A program made the position numbers and the translations under genes. From an uncultured Clostridia bacterium (GTDB lineage: Bacteria; Bacillota; Clostridia; UBA1381), in the NCBI GenBank assembly GCA_947591315.1, contig CANQDD010000010.1, positions 1 through 64,000 of the forward strand: a stretch of 64,000 nucleotides of DNA, read 5' to 3'. Positions 46,124 to 55,462 of this stretch are shown here, in pieces (position 1 is the first letter of the stretch; each line of letters opens with the position of its first letter). Below the pieces are notes generated by a model. The model was not told the DNA's origin. It made no database searches and was given only the letters and a program-made list of their open reading frames with translations.

Positions 46124-47761
46124 ATGACAAAAACTTTGAAAAGAGTTGTCTGCGCATCCGTCGCGTCGCTGATGCTTATCGGCGCGCTTGCGGGCTGCGG
46201 CAAGCAGACACAGCCCATAGACGGTACAAACCCGACGATAGATATTCTCTGTAAAGCGTTTAACGCGACGTCCGCGGGACAGAGCAGCCCCGTTGTACAG
46301 GAGCTTGAAAATTATCTTGCGGATAAAATGGGCGTAAACAGCTTGACGCTGAATCTGAAGTGGGCGCCGAGCGCCACATACAACGAAAAGACCGTTACGA
46401 CAATGGGTTCGGGCGTTTACCCGCACGCAATGCTCGTAAGTACGCGAAACTCGAGCGTTATCGTTGCCGCAAGAAAGGGCATATTCTGGAATATTACGGA
46501 CGCATTCGCGCCCGACAGCCCGTATGAAAACCTTAAGCAGTCGAGCGAGCTTATAAACAGAAACATCTCAATCGACGGTGACAACTACGGTATTTACAGA
46601 TCCAGAGAACTCGGACGTGCCGGTATTTCTATAAGAAAAGACTGGCTTGACAAGCTCGGCGAGCCTATCCCCGAGACGCTTGAAGATTTCGACAGAGTTA
46701 TGAGACGTTTCACGGAGGAGGATCCGGACGGTAACGGTCAGGACGATACGTACGGTATGATTATATCGACATATCTCCAGGGTCCGCTCGATAACCTCGC
46801 ACTGTGGAACGGTTCGCCGAACGCCTGGGGTATAGATCCCGCGACAGGCAAGCTTGCTCCGTCGTTCATGTTCGACCAGTATATCGAGGCTATGGACATG
46901 ATTCACGACTGGTACAGCAAGGGCTACATAAACCAGAACATGGCTTCGCTTCCGGACGGTAAGTGGAATGAGGACTTCCTCAACGGAAAGGCTGGCATAA
47001 TCATTGACGTTGCCGACCGTTCAAGAAGACTTGCTCAGAATATTGTGGAAATTGAAGGTCAGGAGAATGCGGTTGTTGACGTATTCGGTTATGTTAAGAA
47101 GGACGCCGAGTCGCCCAAGAGAACACTTCCGACAACAGGTTACGACAGCTTCTATGTACTGCCGACGCCCGCGCTTCCGACGGAGGAACAGCGTGACTTC
47201 ATGCTTGGCGTAATGGATCACCTGAACGACCTTGAAGCTGTAAACATGATGAACTATGGTATTGAAGGCGTTCACTACAATGTGGTTGACGGCAGCTATG
47301 CGGAGAAGGTTGACGATAGTGCGCTTCAGGCTCAGATCAACGACCTTAACCAGCTCTCGATGGGTATAGTATCGTTCGAGGACGGCTTCAAGACGAAGTA
47401 CAACGATTCAGCAGCGGTAGTTGCCGAGAAGGTTGACGCGGTTTATGCGGATAACAAGCTTTGGGCGGTTGCTAACCCGGCTGAGCCTTACGTATCGCCG
47501 ACGCAGACCAGAAGAGGTACGACGCTTGACGATATTATGGCTAACGCTAAGGCTAAGTACTGCGTAGGTCAGATCAGCCTCGACGCTTACAAGACTGAAA
47601 TCCAGAGATGGCTTGACATGGGCGGTTATGACGTTATCGATGAAATTAACAGCTCATTCGATGTTGATGAGGTTGCTCAGGAAACAAAGCAGAGCATGAT
47701 CGACGACGCAAACCAGAGAGGCGTTAAAGTTGTGGACGGTATAAACTACATCCGCGACTAA
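46124..47761 (+). CDS. lplA: Extracellular solute-binding lipoprotein, LplA/YtcQ-like
   Basis: 545 residues. Lipoprotein signal peptide with lipobox LAGC, Cys25, so anchored to the outer face of the membrane. The body is a family 1 solute-binding fold (ISIRKDWLDKLGEPIPETLEDFDRVMRRFTEEDPDGNGQDDTYG is a hallmark of the long LplA class). It should deliver plant-derived oligosaccharides to LplBC. The ligand is not readable from sequence, but the upstream GH105 gene points to rhamnogalacturonan pieces. Confidence 0.92.
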   Translation: MTKTLKRVVCASVASLMLIGALAGCGKQTQPIDGTNPTIDILCKAFNATSAGQSSPVVQELENYLADKMGVNSLTLNLKWAPSATYNEKTVTTMGSGVYPHAMLVSTRNSSVIVAARKGIFWNITDAFAPDSPYENLKQSSELINRNISIDGDNYGIYRSRELGRAGISIRKDWLDKLGEPIPETLEDFDRVMRRFTEEDPDGNGQDDTYGMIISTYLQGPLDNLALWNGSPNAWGIDPATGKLAPSFMFDQYIEAMDMIHDWYSKGYINQNMASLPDGKWNEDFLNGKAGIIIDVADRSRRLAQNIVEIEGQENAVVDVFGYVKKDAESPKRTLPTTGYDSFYVLPTPALPTEEQRDFMLGVMDHLNDLEAVNMMNYGIEGVHYNVVDGSYAEKVDDSALQAQINDLNQLSMGIVSFEDGFKTKYNDSAAVVAEKVDAVYADNKLWAVANPAEPYVSPTQTRRGTTLDDIMANAKAKYCVGQISLDAYKTEIQRWLDMGGYDVIDEINSSFDVDEVAQETKQSMIDDANQRGVKVVDGINYIRD

Positions 47762-47781
47762 TGCTTAAAAACAAAAATTAA

Positions 47782-47803
47782 AAGAGCGCTTCGGCGCTCT
47801 TTT
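47782..47803 (+). terminator. Terminator of the lpl operon
   Basis: AAGAGCGC-ttcg-GCGCTCTT followed by TTTTT. Confidence 0.9.
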
Positions 47804-47915
47804 TTTGCGTTTTCAAAACATTTTGACAACAAAATAAAAAAATACTGTTTTTTTCGCGCATTTTATTGTATAATAAAATATATAATAGGCATATTTTGGG
47901 CAAGGAGGTCTGCAA

Positions 47916-48419
47916 ATGTCTGTGAATAAAATAACCTTTGTGATAAATTCGCGCAGCTACACGGTCGTCGCCGAGGAAACGCCCGAGTACCTCGAAAGGC
48001 TGTGCGCGCACGTGAACGAGAAGGTGGAAAACGTGCTTCGCGGCGGACAGAATATAATGGGTGAGCGCCCGCTTGTTCTCGCCGCGCTCAACATCTGCGA
48101 CGAGTATTACAAGCAGCTTGAGGAAAACGACACGCTCAAAGGAAAAACGGCGGAGCTTAAGGAGAAAAACAGCAGGCTCGAACGTGAGGCGGAGAATGCG
48201 CAGGACGAGCTTGACATGGTGAAAAGCGGTCAGGTCTCGATCGACGAAGCCGCGATGCGCGCCGAGGTCAGCGACGCGAACGAAAAGCTGAACGGCGCGA
48301 ACAACAAGATTAAATTCCTTGAGGGACAGGTAAAAAGCCTGAAGGAAAAAATCGTGAAGCTTGAAGAACGCGACAAAAAGCGCGAGCAGGACTTTCTCGA
48401 TTTGATAGACAAGCAGTAA
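47916..48419 (+). CDS. zapA: Cell division protein ZapA
   Basis: 167 residues. The N-terminal ZapA domain (NKITFVINSRSYTVVAEETPEYLERLCAHVNEKVENVL, residues 4-41) is followed by a long coiled coil (about 65-165, KGKTAELKEKNSRLEREAENAQDEL). ZapA bundles FtsZ filaments at midcell. The coiled coil is longer than in the short Gram-negative ZapA. The stop TAA shares its last A with the ATG of the U32 gene, so translation is coupled. A TATAAT at 47869-47874 marks a likely promoter with a poor -35. Confidence 0.9.
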   Translation: MSVNKITFVINSRSYTVVAEETPEYLERLCAHVNEKVENVLRGGQNIMGERPLVLAALNICDEYYKQLEENDTLKGKTAELKEKNSRLEREAENAQDELDMVKSGQVSIDEAAMRAEVSDANEKLNGANNKIKFLEGQVKSLKEKIVKLEERDKKREQDFLDLIDKQ

Positions 48420-50356
48420 TGGCTATGGAACTACTCGCGCCGGCGGGAAACGAAACGGCTTTGCGCGCGGCTGTGCAGTCGGGCGCGGACGCGGTGTATC
48501 TGGGCGGAAAGAGCTTCGGCGCAAGACGTGCCGCACAGAATTTTACCGCCGATGAAATCAAAAAACAGACCGAGTACTGCCACTTGTACGGCGTGGACGT
48601 ACACGTGACGGTCAACACGCTTGTAAAGCAGCGCGAAATCGGCGAGCTCACCGAATACGTAAAGCGCCTTAACGACGCGCACGTTGACGCGCTTATCGTG
48701 CAGGATTTGGGCGCGGCGGAGATAATAAAAAACACGTGTCCCGACCTCACGCTTCACGCCAGCACGCAGATGTCGGTGACGACGGCGGACGAGGTGAAGG
48801 AGCTTGCGCGTCTCGGATTTTCGCGCGTCGTACTTGCGAGGGAATTAAGCCGCGGTGAGATCGAGAATATATGCCGCACGTCGCCTATTGAGATAGAGGT
48901 GTTCGTACACGGCGCGATATGCCAGTGCTACAGCGGCAAGTGCCTTATGTCGAGCATACTCGGCGGCAGGAGCGGCAACAGGGGCGCGTGCGCGCAGCCG
49001 TGCCGATTGCCGTACGAGCTTTGCGGGGGACACAAAAGTATTAAAAACGGTTATCTTCTCTCACCGAAGGACATGGCGCTTATAGACGAATTGGGGACAC
49101 TAAAACGTATGGGCGTTGCGTCGCTTAAAATTGAGGGACGGTTAAAACGCGCCGAATACGTGTCAGCTGTCGTCGGCGTGTACAGAAAGTATCTCGATTT
49201 GCTTGAAGCGAACGGGGACACTAAAGTTACAAAAGAGGATATGCAGATTCTCACCGACGCGTTTTCGAGGTCGGGTTTTACAGACGGCTACTTTAACAAC
49301 AAGCTCGGCGCAGACATGATGAGCTACGCGTCTCCGTCGGGTACGGGGGACACTAAATATACTCGTGAAGCAGTGGAGCGGTGCGCCAAAACCGCGAACG
49401 TGCGTAAAATTGGTATCGACATAACGGGGACACTAAAATTCGGCTCGCCGCTCGAGGTTACATTTTCCGACGGCAGCAGAAGCGTCCGAGCAGTGGGGAC
49501 ACTAAAATCCGAAAAAGCCGTAAACGTTCCGCTCGACGCTAACCGGCTGAAGGCGCAGCTTTTAAAGCTCGGCTCAACGCCGTTTGCGTGTGACAATATA
49601 TCCGTCACGGTCGACGACAGCGTAACGCTGCCGATTAAGGAGATAAACGCCGTGCGCCGCGCAGCGGCGGAAATGCTTGCAAAGGAGCGGGTAAAGCGTG
49701 AAAGGGGACAGGTAAATGATTACGCCGTGCCGTCCTGTGAGCGCGAAACGCCCGATAAGATAGAGCTTGCCGCTTACGTTACGACCGACGAGCAACGGCG
49801 CGCCGCCGAGGAAGCCGGTATACGCGCCGAGAGGTTCAGACCGTTTTCGGGGACACTAAATGTTTACAATTCGCTTACGGTTGACTACCTTGCAAAAGAC
49901 GGCATTGTCACGCTGTCGCCCGAGCTTAACCTTCGTGAAATCGAGGAGCTTTTAGAATACACAAACGCGGAGACGGAGATAATCGCTTACGGCTCTCTGC
50001 CGCTGATGGTGATGAAAAACTGCCCCGTAAACGCGCAGGGAAAATGTCAGAGCGGAAAACAGGTATACAGCCTGCGCGACAGAAAAAAACGCGTAATGCC
50101 GATTATATGCGACGGCGAAAAAGGAAGCTGCAAAGCGGTTCTGCTGAATTCCGTGCCGGTTTACATGGCTGACAAAGCCGAGGACATAAAAAGACTGAAA
50201 ATAAATTGTGTGAGATTGTTATTTACTGTTGAAAATTTCTCACAATGTGGTAAAATAATAGATGAGTACAAACGTGCGTTCGCGGGCGGGGAAAAGCTTG
50301 ACGCTCCGCAGGAAAACACCTTTACGCGAGGTCATTTCTACCGCGGCGTTGAATAA
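48419..50356 (+). CDS. Peptidase U32 family protein (RlhA-like), carrying six GGGGACACTAAA motifs
   Basis: 645 residues. The U32 signature E-x-F-x2-G-[SA]-[LIVM]-C-x4-G-x-C-x-[LIVM]-S is complete at residues 160-178 (EVFVHGAICQCYSGKCLMS). The N-terminal half is a TIM-barrel-like domain (LLAPAGNETALRAAVQSGADAVYLGG); the C-terminal half matches the long U32 proteins such as RlhA that hydroxylate rRNA rather than cut protein (family knowledge). The odd feature is an exact 12-mer recurring in two frames, giving GTLK four times (once as GTLN) and GDTK twice. The alignment to family blocks (LIDEL-GTL-KRMGVASLKIEGR) looks length-neutral, which suggests replacement rather than insertion. Confidence 0.92.
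   Translation: MAMELLAPAGNETALRAAVQSGADAVYLGGKSFGARRAAQNFTADEIKKQTEYCHLYGVDVHVTVNTLVKQREIGELTEYVKRLNDAHVDALIVQDLGAAEIIKNTCPDLTLHASTQMSVTTADEVKELARLGFSRVVLARELSRGEIENICRTSPIEIEVFVHGAICQCYSGKCLMSSILGGRSGNRGACAQPCRLPYELCGGHKSIKNGYLLSPKDMALIDELGTLKRMGVASLKIEGRLKRAEYVSAVVGVYRKYLDLLEANGDTKVTKEDMQILTDAFSRSGFTDGYFNNKLGADMMSYASPSGTGDTKYTREAVERCAKTANVRKIGIDITGTLKFGSPLEVTFSDGSRSVRAVGTLKSEKAVNVPLDANRLKAQLLKLGSTPFACDNISVTVDDSVTLPIKEINAVRRAAAEMLAKERVKRERGQVNDYAVPSCERETPDKIELAAYVTTDEQRRAAEEAGIRAERFRPFSGTLNVYNSLTVDYLAKDGIVTLSPELNLREIEELLEYTNAETEIIAYGSLPLMVMKNCPVNAQGKCQSGKQVYSLRDRKKRVMPIICDGEKGSCKAVLLNSVPVYMADKAEDIKRLKINCVRLLFTVENFSQCGKIIDEYKRAFAGGEKLDAPQENTFTRGHFYRGVE
49093..49506 (+). repeat. Five exact GGGGACACTAAA copies inside the U32 gene
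   Basis: Copies at 49093-49104, 49214-49225, 49346-49357, 49426-49437 and 49495-49506. Frames: 49093, 49426 and 49495 give GTLK; 49214 and 49346 give GDTK. A near copy, GGGGACACAAAA, lies at 49026-49037. The codons used (GGG, CTA) are unusual for this gene, so the identity is at DNA level, not protein level. Confidence 0.9.
49704..49717 (+). repeat. Variant motif GGGGACAGGTAAAT
   Basis: Shares the GGGGACA head with the 12-mer and its tail resembles the GGACAGGTGACAAATTT block at 16863-16879. Confidence 0.5.
49849..49860 (+). repeat. Sixth exact GGGGACACTAAA copy in the U32 gene
   Basis: Same 12-mer, 343 bp after the fifth copy, read as S-G-T-L-N. Confidence 0.9.
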
Positions 50357-50369
50357 GAAAGGAAAACGA

Positions 50370-50960
50370 ATGGCTGACTTTATACTGGCTTCCGCGTCAC
50401 CGAGACGCAGGGAGCTTATGGAGCTTATGGGACTCGATTTCGACGTGGTCGTGTCCGAGGCGGACGAAAGCGTCGTGCCGAAGGATTTACCGATAAAGCT
50501 GTACGTTCAGGAGCTCGCGCTTTTGAAGGCGAGCGCGTCGGCGAAGCAGGTCTTAAAAAACAAAAAAGCGCATGTCATAGCCGCCGACACGGTCGTGACG
50601 CTTGACGGCGAAATACTCGGCAAGCCGAAGGATAAGGCGGACGCGGAAGCAATGCTCGCCGCTCTGTCGGGAAGGACGCACGAGGTATACACTGGTATAT
50701 GCGTCATGCGCATGAGCGACGCGAAATCGGTATGCAGGGCGGTATGCACACGCGTCACCTTCAAGGAGCTTACGGGCGACAAAATAAAAAAGTACGTACA
50801 AACTAAAGAGCCGATGGATAAAGCGGGCGCGTACGGCATACAGGGCAAGGGCTCGCTGCTGATTGACGGGATTGAGGGCGATTACTTCAACGTCGTCGGA
50901 CTGCCTGTCGCGGCGCTTGCGGAGCTTTTGGAAAACGAATTTAATATAACTGTTTTATAA
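50370..50960 (+). CDS. maf: Maf family nucleoside triphosphate pyrophosphatase
   Basis: 196 residues from the ATG at 50370 (AAAGGAAAACGA upstream; a longer frame reaching back into the U32 gene is not needed). Opens FILASASPRRRELMELMGLDF, the Maf nucleotide-binding loop, and contains VIAADTVVTLDGEILGKPKD and SGRTHEVYTGICV. Maf proteins hydrolyse non-canonical or UTP/dTTP-type nucleotides and are linked to septum arrest. It sits immediately before mreB, the classic order. Confidence 0.96.
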   Translation: MADFILASASPRRRELMELMGLDFDVVVSEADESVVPKDLPIKLYVQELALLKASASAKQVLKNKKAHVIAADTVVTLDGEILGKPKDKADAEAMLAALSGRTHEVYTGICVMRMSDAKSVCRAVCTRVTFKELTGDKIKKYVQTKEPMDKAGAYGIQGKGSLLIDGIEGDYFNVVGLPVAALAELLENEFNITVL

Positions 50961-50973
50961 AGGAGAAAAAGAA

Positions 50974-51975
50974 ATGGGCTTTTTAACCAAAGATATAGGA
51001 ATTGACCTCGGAACGGCAAACACGCTCGTATACGTGCAGGGAAAGGGCATAGTCGTGCGCGAGCCGTCGGTCGTCGCGATAGACAAGTATGAGGGCAAGG
51101 TGCTTGCCGTCGGCAACGCGGCTAATGAAATGATAGGCAGAACGCCGGAAAATATCGTCGCGGTGCGTCCTATAAAGGACGGAGTGATCGCAGACTTCGA
51201 CATCACACAGGCTATGATAAGAGCGTTTATAAAGGAAGCGAACGTCAGCAATATATTTAAGCCCAGAGTAATCGTATGTATCCCCTCGGGCGTTACGGAG
51301 GTTGAGCGCCGCGCGGTCGAGGAGGCTGTTATACAGGCGGGCGCGAAGTCGGTGGCGCTCATAGACGAGCCGATGGCTGCCGCGATAGGCGCGTCGCTGC
51401 CTGTAAACGACGCGACGGGTTCTATGGTTGTCGATATAGGCGGCGGAACGACGGAGGTAGCCGTTATATCGCTCGGCGGAATTGTGTCGTCGCGCTCGAT
51501 AAGAATAGCCGGCAACGCGCTCGACAGCGCAATAGTAAACTACCTCAAAAAAGAGCATTTAATAAACATCGGCGACAAAATGGCTGAGGACATAAAGCTC
51601 ACAATAGCGTCGGCGTACGAGGACGACGAGGAGGCGGTGCGCGAGGTGCGCGGACGCGACGTGTCAACGGGACTGCCGAAAACGGTGCAGATAAAGGAAA
51701 GCGAGATAAGAGAAGCAATAAGCGAGAACATAAACGAAATGATCGAGGCGATAAAACTCACTCTCGAAAACACGCCGCCGGAGCTTGCGGCTGACGTAAT
51801 GGAGCGCGGCATAATGCTCACGGGCGGCGGCGCGCTCATAAAGGGACTGGACAAGCTCATCACCGAGGTCACAAAAATCCCGACGCACGTCGCGGAATAC
51901 CCGCTCGACTGTGTTGTGATTGGCACGGGCAGGTCGCTCGAAAACATCAAGGAGCTTACAGACAAGGCGAAGTAA
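50974..51975 (+). CDS. mreB: Rod-shape-determining protein MreB (bacterial actin)
   Basis: 333 residues. Phosphate-1 loop DIGIDLGTANTLVYV, connector VGNAANEMIGRTPENI, phosphate-2 VVDIGGGTTEVAVISLGG, adenosine loop GIMLTGGGALIKGLDKLI. MreB polymerises on the inner membrane face and directs lateral wall synthesis. 13 bp after maf; AAAGGAGAAA before the ATG. First of mreB-mreC-mreD-mrdA. Confidence 0.98.
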   Translation: MGFLTKDIGIDLGTANTLVYVQGKGIVVREPSVVAIDKYEGKVLAVGNAANEMIGRTPENIVAVRPIKDGVIADFDITQAMIRAFIKEANVSNIFKPRVIVCIPSGVTEVERRAVEEAVIQAGAKSVALIDEPMAAAIGASLPVNDATGSMVVDIGGGTTEVAVISLGGIVSSRSIRIAGNALDSAIVNYLKKEHLINIGDKMAEDIKLTIASAYEDDEEAVREVRGRDVSTGLPKTVQIKESEIREAISENINEMIEAIKLTLENTPPELAADVMERGIMLTGGGALIKGLDKLITEVTKIPTHVAEYPLDCVVIGTGRSLENIKELTDKAK

Positions 51976-52005
51976 TACCATAGTCTTATTTACGGGGGCT
52001 AAAAC

Positions 52006-52833
52006 ATGTTATCATCACTATTAAAGAAAAAAAGCGTAAGAATTACGGCTATAATTACGGCGATAGTGCTTTTGTGCGTCGCGATAGCGCATTTCGGCGG
52101 CTCAAATCCCGTTTCAAACGCGATAAGAAGCGTTTTCGCTCCGTTTCAGAGCGGGTTTGCGTATATATCGAACAACGTAAAAAGCACGGCTGACTTTTTA
52201 GCCGAGTCCAAGGCGTACAAAGCGGAAAACGAACGGCTTGTCGCACAGATCAACGAGCTTAAAAAGCAAAGCAGAGACGTTACGAATTACAGAGAGGAAA
52301 ACGAGGAATTAAAGGGACTTCTGGAGCTTGGGCAGAGCATGAGCGAATACACGACCGTAGCCGCCACCGTAATAGCGTATTCTCCGAATAACTGGTACGA
52401 CACCATCGAGATAAGCAAAGGCTCGCTGTCCGGCATAAACGTCGGCAACGCGGTAATAACGCCCGACGGCGTTGTGGGCAAGGTCATAGAGACGGGACCA
52501 AACTGGTCGCTCGTATCGACGATCATAGGGCCGGACAACGCGCTCGGCGTTAAAATAACGAGAACGGGCGACGTTGCCGTTGTCGAGGGCGACAGAGAAA
52601 TGTACCGCAGCAGCGTGTGCAGAATGACGTTTATAGACAAGGATTCAAACCTCATAGTCGGCGACCTTCTCGAAACGACCGCCGCGGGAGGCGTATACCC
52701 CGACGGTCTTGTCGTAGGTTCTGTGCGTGAGATAAACGCTGACGCTATGGGCAACCTCAACTACGCTGTTGTTGAACCGGCGGTGGATTTTTCACGGCTT
52801 TACGGCGTGCTTGTAATAAACGGAATGAATTGA
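52006..52833 (+). CDS. mreC: Rod-shape-determining protein MreC
   Basis: 275 residues. One N-terminal membrane helix (ITAIITAIVLLCVAIAHFGG), a coiled coil (about 60-105, LVAQINELKKQSRDVTNYREENEELKGLLEL), then the extracytoplasmic beta-barrel pair (VIAYSPNNWYDTIEISKGSLSGINVGNAVITPDGVVGKV). MreC links MreB to PBP2. Standard length and position. Confidence 0.96.
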   Translation: MLSSLLKKKSVRITAIITAIVLLCVAIAHFGGSNPVSNAIRSVFAPFQSGFAYISNNVKSTADFLAESKAYKAENERLVAQINELKKQSRDVTNYREENEELKGLLELGQSMSEYTTVAATVIAYSPNNWYDTIEISKGSLSGINVGNAVITPDGVVGKVIETGPNWSLVSTIIGPDNALGVKITRTGDVAVVEGDREMYRSSVCRMTFIDKDSNLIVGDLLETTAAGGVYPDGLVVGSVREINADAMGNLNYAVVEPAVDFSRLYGVLVINGMN

Positions 52834-52846
52834 TTGGGTGACGAAG

Positions 52847-53353
52847 ATGCGAAATTTCAAAATCGGTGTGTGGATATTCTGTATATTTCTTATACAAACC
52901 GTAGTCCTTTCGGGAATACACGTATATGACGCAGTGCCGTCATTGGCGCTGCCGTTTGTCGTATGCGTTGCGCTTATGGAGGAGGACGTTATAACAACCG
53001 CCGTTATAAGCGGAATATGCGCCCTTATCGCGGGCGCGTTCACGGGACACAGCTATATAGTGACGGCTCTGTATATTTTCTACGCGGGTATGCTTATATT
53101 CGCGCTTAAATCAAAGCCGCGTTATATAGGCAGAACGGTCAAGGCCTTTACGCGGACGTTTGTATTATCGGGAATTATGGAAACGATATTCCGTTTTATC
53201 GACGCGGGAACAGTTACGACGGACATGCTGCTTTATTCGACGATTCCGTTCGCCGTTATTAACACGCTGTTCGTGATACTTATTTACCCGCTTTTAACAT
53301 GCACGATGTATAAGGAAGATAAGGAAAAGCTGTTGATAGGAGATTTGTTGTAA
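52847..53353 (+). CDS. mreD: Rod-shape-determining protein MreD
   Basis: 168 residues from the ATG at 52847; the GTG at 52838 is possible but would put the ribosome site inside the mreC stop. Five or six membrane helices, beginning GVWIFCIFLIQTVVLSGIHVYDAVPSLALPFVV. Sequence is weakly conserved in the family, so the call rests on topology plus position between mreC and mrdA. Confidence 0.92.
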   Translation: MRNFKIGVWIFCIFLIQTVVLSGIHVYDAVPSLALPFVVCVALMEEDVITTAVISGICALIAGAFTGHSYIVTALYIFYAGMLIFALKSKPRYIGRTVKAFTRTFVLSGIMETIFRFIDAGTVTTDMLLYSTIPFAVINTLFVILIYPLLTCTMYKEDKEKLLIGDLL

Positions 53354-53356
53354 GCT

Positions 53357-55444
53357 ATGCCTAACAGTAAAGCGAGATTTTACGTTATAAGCGCAATAAT
53401 GGTTCTGATGTTCTGCGCGATAGTGTGGAAGCTGTTTGATTTGCAGCTTGTAAAGGGCGACCAGTACGTCACGGTCGCGAACGACCGTCTCACGACGAAC
53501 ATAATCGCGAAAGCTCCGCGCGGAGAAATTCTGGACAGATACGGTACGCGCCTTGTTTCAAACAAGGTCGGGTACTCCGTTGTGATGCAGAAAACCGATT
53601 TGAAGGACGACGAGCTTAACAGCATAATAAAAAAGCTCATCGACGTTCTTTACGCGAATAACTGCGAGTATTTTGACAATCTGCCGGTCAGCTTCGCGCC
53701 GTACGTGTTCGAGTTTGAGGACGAGAACGAGGACGGCTCTGTAAACGATGAGCGCGCCGCGTGGTTTTCGTCGAACGCTTCAATGGGAATTAACGATACC
53801 ATGAGCGCGAGCGACGTTGTGCAACTTCTGAAACGCCGCTACAACATAGGCGCGGCGTTCAGCGAGGACGAGCAGCGCAGAATAGCCGGCATACGCTACT
53901 GCGCCGAGGTCAGCGGTCTGTCGCAGACCGTGCTTTTTACGATAGCGGAGGATATACCGGTCGAGGCGGTAATGCAGATAAAGGAACGGCAGGACGAATT
54001 TAAGGGCATATCCGTCATAAACGACTATATCCGCAATTACGACATGCCCGGACTTGCAACGCACATACTCGGCAGAACGGGTAAAATAAGCGCGAAGGAG
54101 TACGAGGATAATAAGGATCTCGGCTACGGCTACAACGACATAATAGGCAAGCAGGGCATAGAGCTTTGGGGTGAAAAGTACCTGCGCGGCACGGACGGCA
54201 CAACGGGTACGACAAAGGAAGTAAACGGCAAGGATATAACGATACTGAACAACACCGAACCCGTGCCGGGCGATTACATTGTTCTAACGATAGACGCCGA
54301 CCTGCAGAAGATTGCGGAGGAGTCGCTCGCGAATAACATTCAGGCGATACGCAGCGCGAGCGGCGTTAAGCCGAAGGACGGCGCGGACTGTAACGCGGGC
54401 GCGGTGGTTGTGCTCGATATTAAAACGGGCGACACTCTCGCGCTGGCTTCATGCCCGACGTATGACATGTCGCGCTTTGACGAGGACTACGGCTCGCTTG
54501 TCGAAGACGAGGCGCGTCCGATGTTCAACAGAGCCGTGTGCGGTACGTACAGCCCCGGCTCGACGTTTAAGCCGCTTACCGCGATAGCGGGACTTGAAAC
54601 CGGTAATATCACAACGGGCGAGATAATCGTTGACGAGGGTGTTTACAAATACTATGACGATTACCAGCCCGCGTGCTGGATTTGGAACGAGTACAGGCTG
54701 ACGCACGGCAGACAGAACGTCACGGCGGCGCTTGAAAATTCCTGCAACTACTTCTTCTACGAGGTCGGCAGACGCTTGAATATAACGGTACTCGGCGAGT
54801 ATGCGAAGCGGTTCGGTCTTGGCGAGCATACGGGTATAGAGCTTCCCGAGGAAACCTCCGGTCACATGGCAAGCCCCGAATACAAGAAGCAGGTCGTTAC
54901 GAACGTCACAAGTCAGGACTGGTACGACGGCGACACGCTACAGGCGGCTATCGGTCAGTCGTACAGCCTGTTCACACCGGTGCAGCTCGCGAATTACGCG
55001 GCGACGATAGCGTCGGGCGGCACAAGGCGCAAGGTAAATCTTGTAAAGAGCGTGCGCTCGTCGGTGGACGGCTCGATCGTGAAGGAGTTCAATCCCGAGA
55101 TAGTGGATCAAATCGACATGAAGCCGGAGGATATAAACGCCGTAAAGCAGGGTATGAAGAAGGTTGCCGACGAGGGAAGCGCGGCGGAGGTATTCGCGAA
55201 TTACGGCATACAGGTCGGCGGTAAAACGGGTACGGCGCAGGTCGGAGACGGCTCGAACAACGCCGTGTTTATCGCCTACGCGCCGTTTGACAACCCCGAA
55301 ATAGCCGTTGCGGTCGTGCTTGAGCACGGCGTACGGGGCACGAACGCCGCGCTTGTGGCGAAGGATATTTTTGACGCGTATTTTAATCTGCAGCCGACGA
55401 GTGCGCCGACACAGACGCCGCAGCCGACCGGTTACGAGGAATAA
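53357..55444 (+). CDS. mrdA: Penicillin-binding protein 2 (elongasome transpeptidase)
   Basis: 695 residues. N-terminal membrane helix (FYVISAIMVLMFCAIVWKLFDLQLV), PBP dimerisation domain (APRGEILDRYGTRL, IRNYDMPGLATHILGRTGKI), transpeptidase domain with S402 in PGSTFKPL, the SxN motif in SCNYFFYEVG and KTG in VGGKTGTAQVG. It crosslinks lateral peptidoglycan with RodA. C-terminus ends in a short Pro/Thr-rich tail. It directly follows mreD, 3 bp apart. Confidence 0.97.
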   Translation: MPNSKARFYVISAIMVLMFCAIVWKLFDLQLVKGDQYVTVANDRLTTNIIAKAPRGEILDRYGTRLVSNKVGYSVVMQKTDLKDDELNSIIKKLIDVLYANNCEYFDNLPVSFAPYVFEFEDENEDGSVNDERAAWFSSNASMGINDTMSASDVVQLLKRRYNIGAAFSEDEQRRIAGIRYCAEVSGLSQTVLFTIAEDIPVEAVMQIKERQDEFKGISVINDYIRNYDMPGLATHILGRTGKISAKEYEDNKDLGYGYNDIIGKQGIELWGEKYLRGTDGTTGTTKEVNGKDITILNNTEPVPGDYIVLTIDADLQKIAEESLANNIQAIRSASGVKPKDGADCNAGAVVVLDIKTGDTLALASCPTYDMSRFDEDYGSLVEDEARPMFNRAVCGTYSPGSTFKPLTAIAGLETGNITTGEIIVDEGVYKYYDDYQPACWIWNEYRLTHGRQNVTAALENSCNYFFYEVGRRLNITVLGEYAKRFGLGEHTGIELPEETSGHMASPEYKKQVVTNVTSQDWYDGDTLQAAIGQSYSLFTPVQLANYAATIASGGTRRKVNLVKSVRSSVDGSIVKEFNPEIVDQIDMKPEDINAVKQGMKKVADEGSAAEVFANYGIQVGGKTGTAQVGDGSNNAVFIAYAPFDNPEIAVAVVLEHGVRGTNAALVAKDIFDAYFNLQPTSAPTQTPQPTGYEE

Positions 55445-55462
55445 ACGAAGGAGGGCACAGTC

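Noticed and set aside
49093-49860. CRISPR-like array of short repeats in the U32 gene
   Set aside because: Copies are only 12 bp, spacing is irregular (69-343 bp), and the spacers are parts of a conserved coding sequence; no cas genes are present.
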